Shown: in pieces, positions 43,963 through 56,656 of the stretch | Position numbering within the stretch: position 1 is the first letter of the stretch | Layout of the letters: each line of letters begins with the position of its first letter | NCBI GenBank assembly: GCA_025331445.1 | Contig: JAIWNE010000014.1 | Span: 372,001-436,000, forward strand | Direction of reading: 5' to 3' | Length of the DNA: 64,000 bases | DNA from: Blakeslea trispora | Lineage: Eukaryota; Mucoromycota; Mucoromycetes; Mucorales; Choanephoraceae | Position numbers and translations under genes: made by a program | The notes under the pieces: generated by a model | Told to the model about the DNA's origin: nothing | What the model saw: only the letters and a program-made list of their open reading frames with translations | Database searches by the model: none

Positions 43963-45059
43963 TTATTTCCAACGGATTTTAGTTGGATCTAATGCACGCC
44001 CCAAATGAATTTTGTGAGTTGTCAGTCTATCTTGCAGCATATCCTCTGTTATGCAGATGTGCTGGCGTCCTTGTTCTAGTCGGCGGTAAGAAAGCAAGTC
44101 TAACCTGCTCAATGTATCAATCACATCTTCTTCATGAATACATGTCGCTTTACATATCTCTTCTATGCTCACTTTGCCATGAAAATGAAGTAATATAGAC
44201 ACAATAGTAGATGACCAATAAGACCCATAACCTAATCGACCCAAAGGTGAAAGAGGCTTTTCAGGAGATCCAATCTTGCCCTCATGCTTTGATAGCTCAT
44301 AGCTCAACTCAATCAGTAAACGACCATAGCCCTTTCTCTGATGTGATGGTAAGGTCATGATACACGCCAAATTATAGTTATCATAGGATATCTTTTCCTG
44401 TTTAAAATCATAAGCATCATTGGCAGACTAGACAGAGAGAGAGAAATATGTTACCTTTGAAAAATAGCCCACCATTTGATCGACAGATTTGTTCTTTGGA
44501 TGACGTTCTGTCAAAACATAAAACTTGAATCCATCTGTGTCGTAATAAAGCGTTTTGTTGTCCAAAAATAGTTTGGCCAGAAGGCATAGGTTTTGACAAT
44601 AAAGTTTATGTTCATAACCATCCACTTCATAAACTTTGTTGATATTATTTGAATAAATAACTTTGCCTGGAGGCTTTCTTGCTTTACATTGACTCTGTTC
44701 ACACATAAGTATAGCCTTAAAGCCTAGCCATGTTATTAACTTTTCTTATATACCTTATGGTTCATGAGTTGAATTTCCTTATTCATGTATCGTAAACAAT
44801 ATTCGCAAATATAGAGTCGATCCACAAAATCACCAAAATCTAATGGATAAGGGGAATAGTACCAAGCACCAATCTCATAAATGCCATAGACTACTTTATC
44901 TACGTTGACAGGTGGTATATAAGAAGGATCTGCTGCAGGTGGTGGTGTTGTTGCTCTATAGACTAGTTTGTCTTCATGTTGTTTCTAGAGTTGTCAATAA
45001 AAGTCAATATACACACATATCATTCTTCTTATTGCTATTACTATTGCATTATCTAACAT
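43963..45059 (-). CDS. MYST-family histone acetyltransferase (5' end uncertain)
   Basis: Nuclear lysine acetyltransferase of the Esa1/Sas/MOF class. Exons encode KQHEDKLVYRATTPPPAADP, then YPLDFGDFVDRLYICEYCLR and MNHKCEQSQCKARKPPGKVI (C2HC zinc finger), LYCQNLCLLAKLFLDNKTLY, then MVGYFSKEKISYDNYNLACI, and the acetyl-CoA loop LPSHQRKGYGRLLIELSYEL followed by SKHEGKIGSPEKPLSPLGRL. The winged-helix end reads HLGRALDPTKIRWK at 43963. The N-terminus is unclear. The model here uses ATG at 45059 with a six-codon first exon (MLDNAI); an alternative upstream exon (TLQAVKRKQ, near 45120) also joins in phase. Either way there is no room for a full chromo-barrel domain before the next gene at 45484. Sub-family is not decided. 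Confidence 0.85.
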
Positions 45060-45483
45060 AATACAAAATCAACAAAATAAATCCTTATTTTTCTTTTTAT
45101 AGATAAATACTTGTTTTCGTTTTACAGCTTGCAAAGTCGCCACTGCCTACAAATGGTATAAAAATAACAGAGAAAGAAAAAGAAAAAGAAAAAATGCTTA
45201 GAAAAACAGTAGGAATAAAATACTCAATACAAAAAAAGAAAAAAGAAAATTAAAGACTTGTGTGTATATAAAAAAAAATAGCTTATTTGGGTACTATGTA
45301 GTTTTATTACTTTCAGAATCAACAGCTTGTTTTCCTCTTGACATAATGAAACGAATTTTAAAAAAAAAGAGAGAAAAGAAACGCGCTTAACAGTGTTAAA
45401 CATAAAAGCAAAAAAAAAAAATTCCTCTTTATAACGACTATAAACTTGGCCAATCAAATTCAATCCTTGGAAAAATTTTCAGG
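45060..45483. other. Intergenic: MYST upstream and phosphomutase 3' flank
   Basis: About 420 bp of A-rich sequence with several A/T homopolymers. A possible extra MYST exon lies near 45112-45150. Otherwise I see nothing. Confidence 0.45.
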
Positions 45484-47693
45484 TTAATCTTCCTTCTTTT
45501 TAGCAAGACCATTTTTGGTATATTCCATCAATTCTTCACCAATAGCCTCTACGACCTTATGAAGGTCTAATTTGGCTTGCTCTTCACTATCACCACGTAA
45601 TTCGGAGTAATACTTAATCTTGGGTTCGGTACCACTGAAAAGAAAGAAAAGTAAGTAATCCTACTAAAATCAACTAACCCCTACATATCATCTCTTCTTT
45701 ACCTAGTACGGATAGTAAATACGGTATTGTTTTCCAAGTAGAAAGTGATCATTTCAGATGAAGCAGAGACAGGCATAGTAGGTTCATTGTTTGGCTTGCT
45801 GTTGTCGTAGCCAATTGTCAAGTCGCGAATGCCAACTACTTTATGTCCACCTACAGTAGTAGGATAGTTTAATGTATAACCAAACTAAAAAAAGAAGTAT
45901 AGAGATTATATACATAAATAAACTATCTACAAATACACATAAAACAAACTTACCTTGGATTGATCGTCTTTTTGCTTGGATTGACCAAATCGAATTCGGT
46001 CAAAGATGGCAGCAATCTTTTGTTTGTCATGACAGATAAAGTAGGAGTTTTCTGATACAAAATAACCGTATTTCTTATAGAGACTCTCAAGATATTCATA
46101 GGCAGTCATACCCTGCTTGTAGAGCTGTACTGCCCACTCAGAGAAGAAAGCCAAGGCACTTACGCCATCCTTGTCCTTGACAATATCGCCGACAGTAAAC
46201 CCAATCGCTTCTTCAAAAGCAAAGATCACGCGCTTACCCTCCTGTTCAAGACGCATGGCTGTGTTACCAATCCATTTGAATCCAGTCAAAGCATCCTCAA
46301 ACTGGAAACCTTCAACTTCGGCCATACGAGCCAAGAATTTGGATGAGACAGTACTAGCTACCATAGCCAGTTCAGATGGATTATAGCCTTTGGCCTTGGC
46401 TTTCTCAAAAGAAGCAGCACCCAAGATAGATCCAATCTGATTACCAGTGAAAATATGCCATTCGCCTGTATTGGGCTTTCTTTCAGCAATAGCCAAACGA
46501 TCAGCATCAGGGTCATTAGCCAGAATGATTTGAGCACCTGTACGGTCTGCTGTCTGCATAGCTAAACTCAAGGATCCTTTACCTTCTTCAGGGTTAGGGA
46601 AGGCAACAGTAGGGAAATCAGGATCAGGCATGATCTGTTCCTTCACAAGCTCAAAGGGAGGCAAACCAAAACAAGCAAAGGCGCGCTTAGCAAATGGAGT
46701 ACCTACACCATGCATTGCTGTATAAGCAAACTTAACAGGGCTTGATTCATTGTCGGATCGGTTCTGACAAAGCTGTTCTACTTCTTCAAAATAACTATCG
46801 ATCACACCCAAATCAGTAGGGTCATTCACTAGCTCTGTCTTGGTGTTCACAAGATCGTAATCCCAACTCCAAGGCTCAAGATGCTCAAGAATAGATTGGG
46901 CAATACCGTCATCATGGGGAGGAATGATTTGGCATGCATTTTCCCAATAGACTTTGTAACCATTATCATCTTTGGGGTTCTAACATAATTGTTTCAGTAA
47001 AGCGTAACTTTTCCTTCTGCCACTTCCTCCTCTCCTGTCAGACTCGCAATAGCTCACTTACATGAGATGCAGTAATCATGATACCACCGGCTGCATTAAG
47101 CTTCTTGATCGTATAAGGCTAATCAAATGTCAGTACCTTCTATTTTTGTCGGATTTGTATTGCTTTGACACTTACCACAAGAGGTGTATGAACTAGATCT
47201 CGATAAAACCATACTTTGAATCCACGTTGCAAAAATGCAGCAGCAGTCAATCGAGCAAAGTCATGAGAATGGTGACGATGATCATGTCCTACTACTACAC
47301 CTCTCGACTTGGCGTTTTTAACATGTTGTTCGATATAGACGGCAAGACCTTGAGAGGCCTGAAGAACTGTCAGGTCATTCATTCTTGAGAAACCTGCTTC
47401 CATACGGGCACGCAAACCTTTTTGTTTGATGAGGTAAGACTGTTATAAAAGACAAATCTGCTTGCTCAATTTGTTCGTGCCTACCTGCAGTGCCAAATTC
47501 GATACGGGAAGACAAACGCTTTTCAAGTTCCTGAATATTATTTGCCTTTTGAAGCTCTAAAATTTCGTTACGAGTGTCTTCATTCTAAAAAAAGAAGGAA
47601 ACTTAGATACATTTCTCACTTAGAACACAAACTAGGATAGCTCACTTTATCAAGTGAAAGCCACTTTTCAACTAATGCGTCAATTGAATTCAT
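45484..47693 (-). CDS. Alpha-D-phosphohexomutase family enzyme (PGM2/Prm15-like phosphopento-/glucomutase)
   Basis: Cytosolic enzyme moving phosphate between C1 and C5/C6 of sugars; the closest group is vertebrate PGM2 and yeast Prm15 (phosphoribomutase). The start at 47693 gives MNSIDALVEKWLSLDKNEDT, then RIEFGTAGLRARMEAGFSRM, the conserved entry. The active-site loop is MITASHNPKDDNGYKVYW (phosphoserine). The metal loop is NDPDADRLAIAERKPNTGEW, and the sugar loop has FAFEEAIGFTVGDIVKDKDG. The C-terminal phosphate-binding loop is TIRTSGTEPKIKYYSELRG, ending LAKKKED at 45484. Introns lie near 47590-47640, 47390-47450, 47117-47175, 46981-47060, 45884-45950 and 45636-45704. About 600 aa, normal for PGM2. 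Confidence 0.93.
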
Positions 47694-48356
47694 ATAGATA
47701 TAGGTATAAAAGATAAAGGGGGAAAAAAAAGAATGCGAGATAAAAAAAAAATTAAATGCATTGACAAGATAATAAACATTTTCTATTGGATCTCCCTGAA
47801 ATACGTCATCAGAGAGAATTACTGCTGACACTTTCGTGCGAAAAAGAAAATAGTCCTGAATTAAATGGCTCTATAGCCTCAACTCTAACTAAAAGAAGCT
47901 GAATCTTAACAACAATAGAACAAAACAACACAAGATGACTCAATCTTTCTTCCAAGCAGCAACAACAGCTATTTTTGCGTTTTGTCTCTTTGAATTTTGT
48001 TTAAATCATTTGAATCTCGAGGCTCAATTCTAGTCTGTCTCAAAAGATAAAAGTTAGGTACTGAATAGAAAACTAATTGCTGTCTTATGCCTAAAGAAAG
48101 ACCAACAAATGAATCTTGAAGCAGTAGTTTATAGTATCTAAAGGCTTCTCATTGGTCCAATATAAAATTCGAGTAGGCGTTTCAAAACGACAGGCCCAGA
48201 CATGCTGTTTTCGACATCTGTTTATTTTTTTTTTTTACTATTATTATTGTCAAAAAATAGTGCAGAATAAAAAAAAAAAGTTAGATTTTTATTTCTCTCG
48301 AACAGAAACTCTACCACGATTCAATCAGTCCTCTTGCACTTACACTAATCAGAGTC
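47694..48356. promoter_or_regulatory. Divergent intergenic region
   Basis: About 660 bp between the phosphomutase start and the small membrane-protein gene; presumably both promoters. No gene or clear motif is seen. Confidence 0.4.
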
Positions 48357-48608
48357 ATGTGGACCAAAGTACGACATTTGAATCATTCACAAAAGCAACG
48401 CATCACAAACAACCTGTTCGTCGCTGTGGCTGTGGGTGCTGTCTTGACAGTGGCAGGTCCCACTTTACTACCATGTCCAGCTTATGATCAAAACGATCGA
48501 TCTGCATTCTTGGAAGAAAAAGAAGATTCAACTACAAACAACAAAAAGAAAGTGATCATTGTCAAGAAGAAAAAGAGCGATACCATTCAGCCAACTGAAT
48601 CTCTTTAA
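48357..48608 (+). CDS. Small single-pass membrane protein, 83 aa, unknown
   Basis: Not recognised with certainty. ATG at 48357 gives MWTKVRHLNHSQKQRITNNL: a basic N-terminus followed by one hydrophobic segment (FVAVAVGAVLTVAGPTLLPC) ending in a Pro-Cys-Pro turn, then a charged tail rich in Glu and Lys (VIIVKKKKSD). The layout suits a small mitochondrial or ER anchored protein. There is no intron. Composition and a clear ATG context favour a real gene, but no function can be given. Confidence 0.6.
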   Translation: MWTKVRHLNHSQKQRITNNLFVAVAVGAVLTVAGPTLLPCPAYDQNDRSAFLEEKEDSTTNNKKKVIIVKKKKSDTIQPTESL

Positions 48609-49021
48609 ATTGAACACGATGACTACAAAAGCCTTCTTCCCCTTTTTTTTCTCTCTCTCGCATTGGCCCTTATCATTGTACTCTCTCTTTCTCGCTCTCT
48701 CTTCCTATCCCCTCCTCTTTATCTCCTCTGTATGTGCACTTTAGATCAATGATAATAGGCTCAATTAAAATTTGTACACTTCTGGCCTACAAAAATCTGT
48801 AACCCATTCTTTTTTATGCTTTGTTGGTTTTTCATGTGTGTGTGTGTGTGTCTGTGTGCAATCAAACTAAACCCTATTTTGTGTAAGACAGCTTATGCAA
48901 ATCAAAATGAAGTTACCTGTTAAAGTAGATATCTCTAAAAACAAAATTGAATGAATCAAATATAAAAGCCATCTACTTTGCTCTCTTCTTCCTTTCTTTC
49001 ATCATCACTACCTTTTATATA
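48609..49021. other. Intergenic, about 410 bp
   Basis: 3' flank of the small gene and promoter of RNase T2, with CT-rich stretches (48645-48725) and a short GT repeat (48836-48860). No gene seen. Confidence 0.5.
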
Positions 49022-50116
49022 ATGAAGCTCTCTTTGCTCTCTTTTGCTCTCTTGGGTCTCTTAGGCACTGCTAAGGCTGAATCTGCCTCTTGTCCTAGTA
49101 AGGAAAAAAAAGAGAGTATAAAAGTTAAAAGAGTATTAACCTGTTTTTGCAAGTCAATACTATCTCTTGTCAGGCTAGTGGTGCAGACTCTTGTTGTTCT
49201 CCTACTTATGGTTTGCTTGTCTTGGCTCAACAATGGTCTCCTGGCTACGGCCCTGCTAATCAATTCACATTGCATGGTATGGATAGATACAAAAGACATG
49301 TTTAAACAATTGTTCCTGCCTATACTGATCTCATCATTGCCTTTTAGGTCTCTGGCCCGATACTTGGTAAGATGAAACAAAATACAAACATGTAAGTTAG
49401 GACCACTCACCTTGTCTCTCTTGAATTAGCTCTGGTGGTTATGGTCCTTCTAATGGATGTGACAAATCAAGAAGCTCAGATAATGTTGGTACCATTATCT
49501 CTAATAACGATAGTGCTCTTTATAACCGTATGCTCACTTACTGGCCTAGTAACAAGGGAGATAACAACTAGTAAAATCATTTTGAAAAGGTTCATTGAAC
49601 TAGACAATGACTGACTTATCATTAATTTAGTTTCTGGTCTCACGAATGGACTAAACATGGTACCTGTGTCAGTACTCTTAATCCTACTTGCTACGGTTCG
49701 TCTTACAAGAAGAACCAAGACATAGTTGATTACTTTAAGGTAATTTCTTTTCAAATTTATACACTACAACAAACTAAGGCATGCTATAGAAAACCATGGC
49801 TCTCCGTGATGAATACAATCTTTACAATGCTCTCAGGCAAGTATTCTGTTTCTTGCTTGTTTGATTTCTTATTAACTTTGTTTTTTTTTTACTATTTAGT
49901 GCTAGTGGTATTACTCCTGGTGGGTCTTATGATGTTGAGGCCATGCGCAGTGCCATCAAAAAAGCATTTGGTGTCACAGCCAAGTTAGACTGTATCAGTG
50001 GTGCTATCAGCGAAATCGGTCTTTATTATTATGTCAAGGGTACTAGCACCTATATGCCTACAAACACTTTGGCCCAAGGTAACTGTAAGGGTTCTGTCAA
50101 GTATCCCAAGAAATAA
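49022..50116 (+). CDS. Secreted ribonuclease T2 (RNase Rh-like)
   Basis: Extracellular or vacuolar base-non-specific RNase releasing nucleoside 3'-phosphates. The start at 49022 gives a signal peptide [19 protein letters not shown]. The mature part begins with a Cys-rich stretch ([19 protein letters not shown]), then [20 protein letters not shown] with catalytic motif CAS-1 and [20 protein letters not shown] with CAS-2. Both catalytic His residues and the Glu are present. [32 protein letters not shown] and GITPGGSYD follow the order seen in Rhizopus RNase Rh. The protein ends KGSVKYPKK at 50116. Five to six short introns split the domain. About 235 aa, the usual length. Confidence 0.94.
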
Positions 50117-53100
50117 GATACAGCAAATTGCACAATATACATTTCACTATTATTTATTATTGCTTACAACTAAAATAAGCTTTTTGTCACTGCTAAATGC
50201 TTAAATAAATACATGCATATTTTTCTTAAAATAAGCAATCTGTGTCCAATATTTTTTTTTCTTTGTACTTGGTCAATTGCTGATCGGTTGTACTCTAATT
50301 ATTTTTAACTTTGTTTCATACGCTATTCGCATTTCTTTCTATATTATTGCTTATCAAGCTGACTCGATTCAGTAGGCTCATCCGTTTATGTACATGTAGA
50401 GGTCTGCTACCGACATGGAAAAAGCTGACAAAAAAAAATACAATCGCTTATACTCGCTTAAAATAGAATTACAAGTGCTACAGTGGTTTCTCTTTTTGCG
50501 GTTACAATAGACTGTATGCATCTGCATATACCAACATGAATTACTTTTGGATAAAATGATTGGTCTGTTTCGGAAGGTAATAAAGTGATACAATGAAAGA
50601 TGTTATATATCTTGCCAAGAAGTTTCTGGACTCTCTATTTTGATTCCTATAATATTTTATTGTCTTTTTATGAAACTGAATGTAGCCATCTCAATTGCCT
50701 CTTTATGTCTCAACAAAGGTGCCTTATAAAAACAAGATTTATAAAAATGTTTTTCTTATCTAGCATTTGATAGTCAATTCTACACAAATTTGATGTAACA
50801 AGATGTGTGACCGATCAGGATTCAATTAGTGATTGATATCTCTGTAGTACAATGGCAACTGTTTTCTAAGACTTTGTGCAATATGGTTTTTTCGTAAATG
50901 TTTGTTCTTTATTGTCTAAACCGATATATTCTTTCTTCTATACGAAAGAGAGGCGTTTTTTTTTATTGACAACTGCTCTTCGTATGTTTACTGACGAGTT
51001 GACATAGATATAGATTTACAAAATCCTGCTCCTGAACGGTTTCTTACATTTCTGTAGTGCGTATGTATGTGTGTGTGTTAGCTGATTGGCTATTCAGCAA
51101 TTATCAAATGTCAAATGTTATCTTGAAAAAAAAATTTGTCATGTACTATCATGCTTTAAACTAACGTTGTTTATTGGATCAAAAGATTTTGTATTGAACC
51201 ATTTAAAAAGAAACTTAAAAGGGAAACTGTTTCCTAAAAGGAAACTACGTTTTTAAAGAGCAAAGTCATGGTAAGGCCCCTGCAATAATTGAGTGGTTAA
51301 GTGATGATAAGCAATTTCTGTTTCCTTTATCTATTTTGTCTTATCGTTTTCTCTTTACCAATAGATGCTAATATCAAAGGCTATTTTTCTTTTCTTTATT
51401 TTTGAGATTTCACAGTGTCTTTTTTAGCCGCTTGATTTATCATAGGGAGTTTTTAACTTAGAAGAGTGAAAGTCTAATTTGAAGAAAGGCAACATAACCA
51501 AGCAATAATCTTTTTAATCTATTGATTGATATATAACTTATCAAATAAAGTCAGTTTTTGTAACGTTCAAGAAAGAAATATAATTGACAGGAATAACAAT
51601 AGAAATGTCTTATTTTGATGTTTATTGAAATGTATCTTAGTACAGTTCCTCTTGCCTTACATTTCTTCACTTCTATTCTGAATATGAGACTACATTAAAA
51701 TATTGTAGTAAGTGTATTTAAATAATTCTGTATATCCAACCATTGCCCTTCGATTAGCGATACAGTTCCCTCTGCTCCAATAATATCACTATATTGATGT
51801 AGGATTATAAAGACATCCTCTCCAATCATATTTTGTTTTGCCACTTGACAATATTGACTTTAATGTCTTTTTACTCACTATATAACAATAAGACAAGTTG
51901 GTTTGCACATTGATCGTCTGAATGTACACTAATGACATTTCATAGCATCATTTAGTGTTTTCTTTAGAAAGCTTTTTTATATGAGTAAGACAGAAAGCAG
52001 TTCTCGCTTTGAAAAGTTATCTGTAATTAGCTGGGTGAAGCATTTATCACTAACATCAATAGACGCACTTGAAAAATCCTATTTATTTTCTTTATGCTAA
52101 GACTATCCATTATCTTTGAACTGATAAATATTCCATACGTAGCTATCGCTGGTCTCTTATTTCAACCATTGAGTTACAAAGCAATATGACCCCGCTTCTG
52201 CTTTAGACTGTTGCTCGCTAATAACAGCTGCAGTCGCTATAAGGCTAACTTCTATCATACAAAATAAGCTCAAATCAACAGAAAAGGTAAATCAATAGAG
52301 ATGATAGCTATAAATTAATACTTGATGACCTGGATATTTTATTGATACAAAAGAAGACTATTTAATTTGTAGCCAAATGTAGCCCATGCATTAAATAAAA
52401 ATCAAATGTGGCCAAAAAAAAAACTAAACAGAAAATAGATCCTCATTTTTTTATCAGAGCCCAATCCTTTAATATCAGAAGCCTTGAATAGATTCTATAC
52501 TAATACAAGCATGTTATCCTCTTCTTGCAACATTCCGAAACAACGTGGTCAGTTTGATCTGATTGTTTTTTTTTCAGCACTACATTAGTATCTTAAATCT
52601 CTAGGCAAAAAGATCAGAAAAAAATTCATAATCTAAAAGCAAATGCAAATTCTACTGATTGAAAGGTGCTCCAGAGGATACGTTTCTCTTATTTATCTTA
52701 AATCCGATACCTTTCTATCTTTTTCTCCTAGAAATCATGACACAAAGCTACGAAAGTGCAATAGTTGATTTTCTTATGAGGAAGGAGAAGATAGCTTAGT
52801 GAATGTTTTACAAACCAAATTATGCGAATAATACATATAATCCGCAACACGCCAAACTTAGCATTGTCTTGCTCCTTTTATCTGCGAGGGGTTTGCGAAA
52901 TGTAATGTTTCTGCAGGCTTAAATCTGGAAACACTATGTTCAACCGCTTTAGATGACAAGAGCTTGTTAGAGTAACAGGACTGCCTTAGTTTAGTTCTGA
53001 CATTTTAATTTCATTTCAAAACCCCCCAAAAAACACAGTAGGTGTCTACATCATACTAGTCTGGAGAATTGAAGAGGCTGTCTCCCTGTGCTTTTTGGAA

Positions 53101-55013
53101 TCATACATCGATAACCTTTCTTATTTGCTACCGTTCACTAACTGTAGTCTACTTAGAGCCTCTTTTTTTTTTTTTCTTTCAAAAACATTTCACTCTTTGT
53201 AGCCTTTAATTGCTCCACTTTGACAAAAGATGGCTTCAAACACCATACGCAATCCCTCAATATGTTCAATATATGTCATGATTAACGATGGTTTTGAATT
53301 AATGTTCTTACAATTTAATGAAATGCATACAACATTTGTGAAAAATTATATAGTAAAAAAAGAAAAGAGAAAGGTATTAGACAGGTCTGTACAGACCAAA
53401 GATAGCTGTCATTTTATCTGTTTGTTTACTCTTTAAAGAAAAAAAAAAAAGGAATTGCCAGTTCCCATTTATGATCTGTAATGATCTTTATACAGTCGAC
53501 TCTCTAAGCAAAAGAAGTAGTTTTCTACAGAATTCAGTCAAATAATTTACAAATAATTTAATTTTAAACATTACATAGAACAGCAGGTTCTATCAGTTCT
53601 GTAATGTGAGCCTGTTTATACTAATAAGGCAAGTCCATGAATCAATTTGAAAGACGTTAGGCATAATCAGCCAAATAGGATTTAGTTTAGAGGGACAGTG
53701 AGCTACTTACACTACTTGATAGAATGGTCATTTATATAAAGCAGAACAGGAAAAATCATCCTTGCTAAATCAAACCAACTTGGTTTTGTAACTAAGTCGA
53801 ATAAGCCATTGTCTTGTTTATTAAAACCAAAGTGAATGGACAGTGCTCAAGAAATTCACATGGCTTAGCACACTCGTTTTTATGTATTTGTACAAGATAT
53901 ATCTTTCCTTTTGCTAAGCAAGCTGATCATATTTGAAATCGGCTAGAATAAACAAGCTGATGAGCCGTGGGTCCTATCAAGCTTGGTACGACGTAACACA
54001 CATCTCGTCATTTCTGTCTACAATTCGTACAACCTGAGCTAGGTTCATATCTATTTTTAGTATCTAGGATAGTGCCTTTACACAATAAAAAGTTCTTGAA
54101 AAGCACTAGCAATCGGTCGATTTAAACGCAAGACACATTTTCGAAAACAAAAAAAGACATGTTATGAAAGCAATTGATTCGATCGGAACCCACCAAATTG
54201 ATAGAAATGTAGTCCATAGACGGTCATGAAATTCCTTGAGGTATCGCACTGATGTTTACTTGGCCATAGATAGATAAATTGTTTGATTATGGGAGTTTTA
54301 GTCACTGAATAACTCAAAATAGAAAAATAGCCCTTATCTGATACAAGCCAAAAAGAAAAAACCTTCTCTTTTTCTTTTTAAAATCCAAACAGACAAAGCC
54401 AAGCAGAAGCCTGAAATGATACCTGGCATCAACTTACTGCGTCTTTTCTTTTTTTTATCAATTTGATTTAATAATATTTAATTGCTAAATCCTTGGCTTG
54501 AGGCGTTTCCATAAAAGACTTACCAATCAATCTTTCTAAAAGAAAAAAAAAATTCTGCAATTTGCGCTTTGACGCCATTTTGATATACCCATAAGGACGC
54601 TTAAAAGCCCAGAACTTAGAAAATTTATTATTAGTAAGTTATTCACTAAATTGGGAGGGACGTGAGATACAATAGTTTTGCATTGGGCTTATTGGAATTA
54701 TTTTTGATAAACGTATCTGCGCAACTTTCTAACTTGCTTAAACAGTAACATGATCGAAAGGGGAAAACAAGGATGGATATCACTTAAGCAAATGTTGCGT
54801 AAAGAGATTTGAACCAACCAAAGCCATCTCCTTTTTTTTTTGTACTGCTGTTCACTGCTGCTACTATTTTGGTTTATTTTATCTATTCTTGGGTGAGCAG
54901 AACCGCGGAGCAGCAGGTTTGTGGTGTTGTCGAATAGTTTCAAAAACACTATAAATATCGCGTAGATTAGATTGACCATATCATCCTTTTTTTTTCTTAT
55001 TCACTTCAAAAAT
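50117..55013. other. Long interval (about 4.9 kb) without a recognisable gene
   Basis: The largest gap in the window. It is AT-rich with stops in all frames; the only longer ORF (53230-53436) has no family or splice support. I found no tandem repeat, tRNA or transposon ends by eye. It could hold non-coding RNA, regulatory DNA for the flanking secreted-protein genes or badly decayed transposon sequence. Confidence 0.5.
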
Positions 55014-56366
55014 ATGTATATCAAAACATTTGCTATTTCTGTAGCTGCTGCAAAGCTTGTTGCATTTGTTTCAGCAGATGTCAATATCTCAACATACTAT
55101 CAATCGCTTGAGTCAAAGATTGACCCTAACAATGCCACAGTGCCCTCCATTGAGCAAACATCAAGCCTTGACCCTACTGTTGAATGTAAAAGCTACACTC
55201 CTGACTCTTCTCTCATTGTTGTCAATCGCTCTGAGTTCCCTGAAAGTTGGTCCATTGCTACAAGTAACAACAGAGGCAAATCTGCTGAATTCACTTCATT
55301 ATACAACTCTATCGATTGGACTAAAGCTCCCAAGATTTCCGTTCGCTCTACTGACTCTAATGGTGATTTGAAGGATACTGGCTATGACTATGATAATGAT
55401 CCTGATTGTTGGTGGTCCGCCACCACCTGTACTGTCCCTAAACTTGCTGATGTAAATCCTGATATCTACAAGTGCGACGAACCAGAAACATGGGGTTTGA
55501 CCTACGATGATGGCCCTAACTGTTCTCACAATGCTTTATACGACTACCTACAGCAAAACAATCTCAAGGCCTCTATGTTCTATATTGGGTCTAATGTACT
55601 TGATTGGCCTTACGGTGCTTTACGTGGTGTTGCAGATGGACACCATATCGCCTCTCATACTTGGTCTCATCAATACATGACTACTTTAACCAACAAAGAA
55701 GTACTCGCTGAACTCTATTATACACAAAAAGCCATCAAGCTGGCGACAGGCGTCACACCTCGTTATTGGCGTCCTCCTTTTGGTGATGTTGATGATCGTG
55801 TTCGATGGGTGGCCACTCAGTTAGGGCTTACTGCTGTGATTTGGAACTACGATACAGACGATTGGGCTGCTGATGATGGTAGCACTCCTGAGGCTGTTGA
55901 GAAGACTTATGAGGACTTTATCGAGATGGGTAACAATGGCACCTTTACTGAAAGCGGTAACATTGTCTTGACACACGAAATTGACAATGTCACCATGTCT
56001 TTGGCCCTTGAATTCTTACCTAAAATCAAAGACGCTTACAAGAATATCTTGGACGTTGCCACTTGCGCTAATATTACCCATCCTTACTTTGAAAACTATG
56101 AATGGACACATGTCATTAATGGTACAGATAGTCCATCCACAACTTCTACTAGCGCCAGTGATACTTCCGAGCAAACTGCTACCTCCGACCAAGCTAGTGC
56201 TTCTGAACAAACTGTTGCTTCTGCTCAAGCTGCTGATGATGCCGAGAGTGCAAGCTCCCTTGTGAATACACCTGCTGCTCAAATTCAGCAAACCACTAGT
56301 AGTGCTCAACTAGTCTCTCCTAGTCTTTTATTGACTTTTGGTTGGATCGCCTCGTTAATTCTTTAA
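55014..56366 (+). CDS. Chitin deacetylase (CE4), GPI-anchor type
   Basis: Cell-wall or periplasmic enzyme converting nascent chitin to chitosan, a major wall polymer of Mucorales. Intronless. I chose the start at 55014 (MYIKTFAISVAAAKLVAFVS), which gives a signal peptide. The NodB domain motifs appear in order: TYDDGP near residue 164, HTWSH near 215, RPPFGDVDDRVR near 253, DTDDW, and LTHEIDN. These supply the catalytic Asp, the metal-binding His-His-Asp triad and the C-terminal His. Several NxS/T glycosylation sites are present. The tail is Ser/Thr/Ala-rich and ends in a hydrophobic stretch (LVSPSLLLTFGWIASLIL), fitting GPI attachment. 450 aa, normal for the family. Confidence 0.95.
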   Translation: MYIKTFAISVAAAKLVAFVSADVNISTYYQSLESKIDPNNATVPSIEQTSSLDPTVECKSYTPDSSLIVVNRSEFPESWSIATSNNRGKSAEFTSLYNSIDWTKAPKISVRSTDSNGDLKDTGYDYDNDPDCWWSATTCTVPKLADVNPDIYKCDEPETWGLTYDDGPNCSHNALYDYLQQNNLKASMFYIGSNVLDWPYGALRGVADGHHIASHTWSHQYMTTLTNKEVLAELYYTQKAIKLATGVTPRYWRPPFGDVDDRVRWVATQLGLTAVIWNYDTDDWAADDGSTPEAVEKTYEDFIEMGNNGTFTESGNIVLTHEIDNVTMSLALEFLPKIKDAYKNILDVATCANITHPYFENYEWTHVINGTDSPSTTSTSASDTSEQTATSDQASASEQTVASAQAADDAESASSLVNTPAAQIQQTTSSAQLVSPSLLLTFGWIASLIL

Positions 56367-56656
56367 ATTAGCATGTATATAATTTTCGCAAAACATAATA
56401 AAAAAAAAACTTAGAATAATATTTCTCTTTCAAAAAGAATGTCAAAACATGCCTTCGTCCTATTCACTAGTTTTCTTTTGTGTCCTATACTCAAACGACA
56501 TTAACAACAGGAAAGTGTATAAAATGTAAAGATAACGATCCTATTTTAGCAAACAGTTAGATCTATCACACAGAAAGGGTAGTCACAGTCAAATTTAAAC
56601 TGACAGCTGTTTTTTCTGCATTTCTTTCTTTCTTTCTTTTTTTCTTGTTTATAGTC
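56367..56656. other. Intergenic, about 290 bp
   Basis: 3' flank of chitin deacetylase and promoter of the SET-MYND gene, with a CTTT repeat just before the start. No gene seen. Confidence 0.5.

Noticed and set aside
54790..54830. tRNA-like GATTTGAACC string
   Set aside because: No acceptor, D or anticodon stems could be formed around it on either strand.
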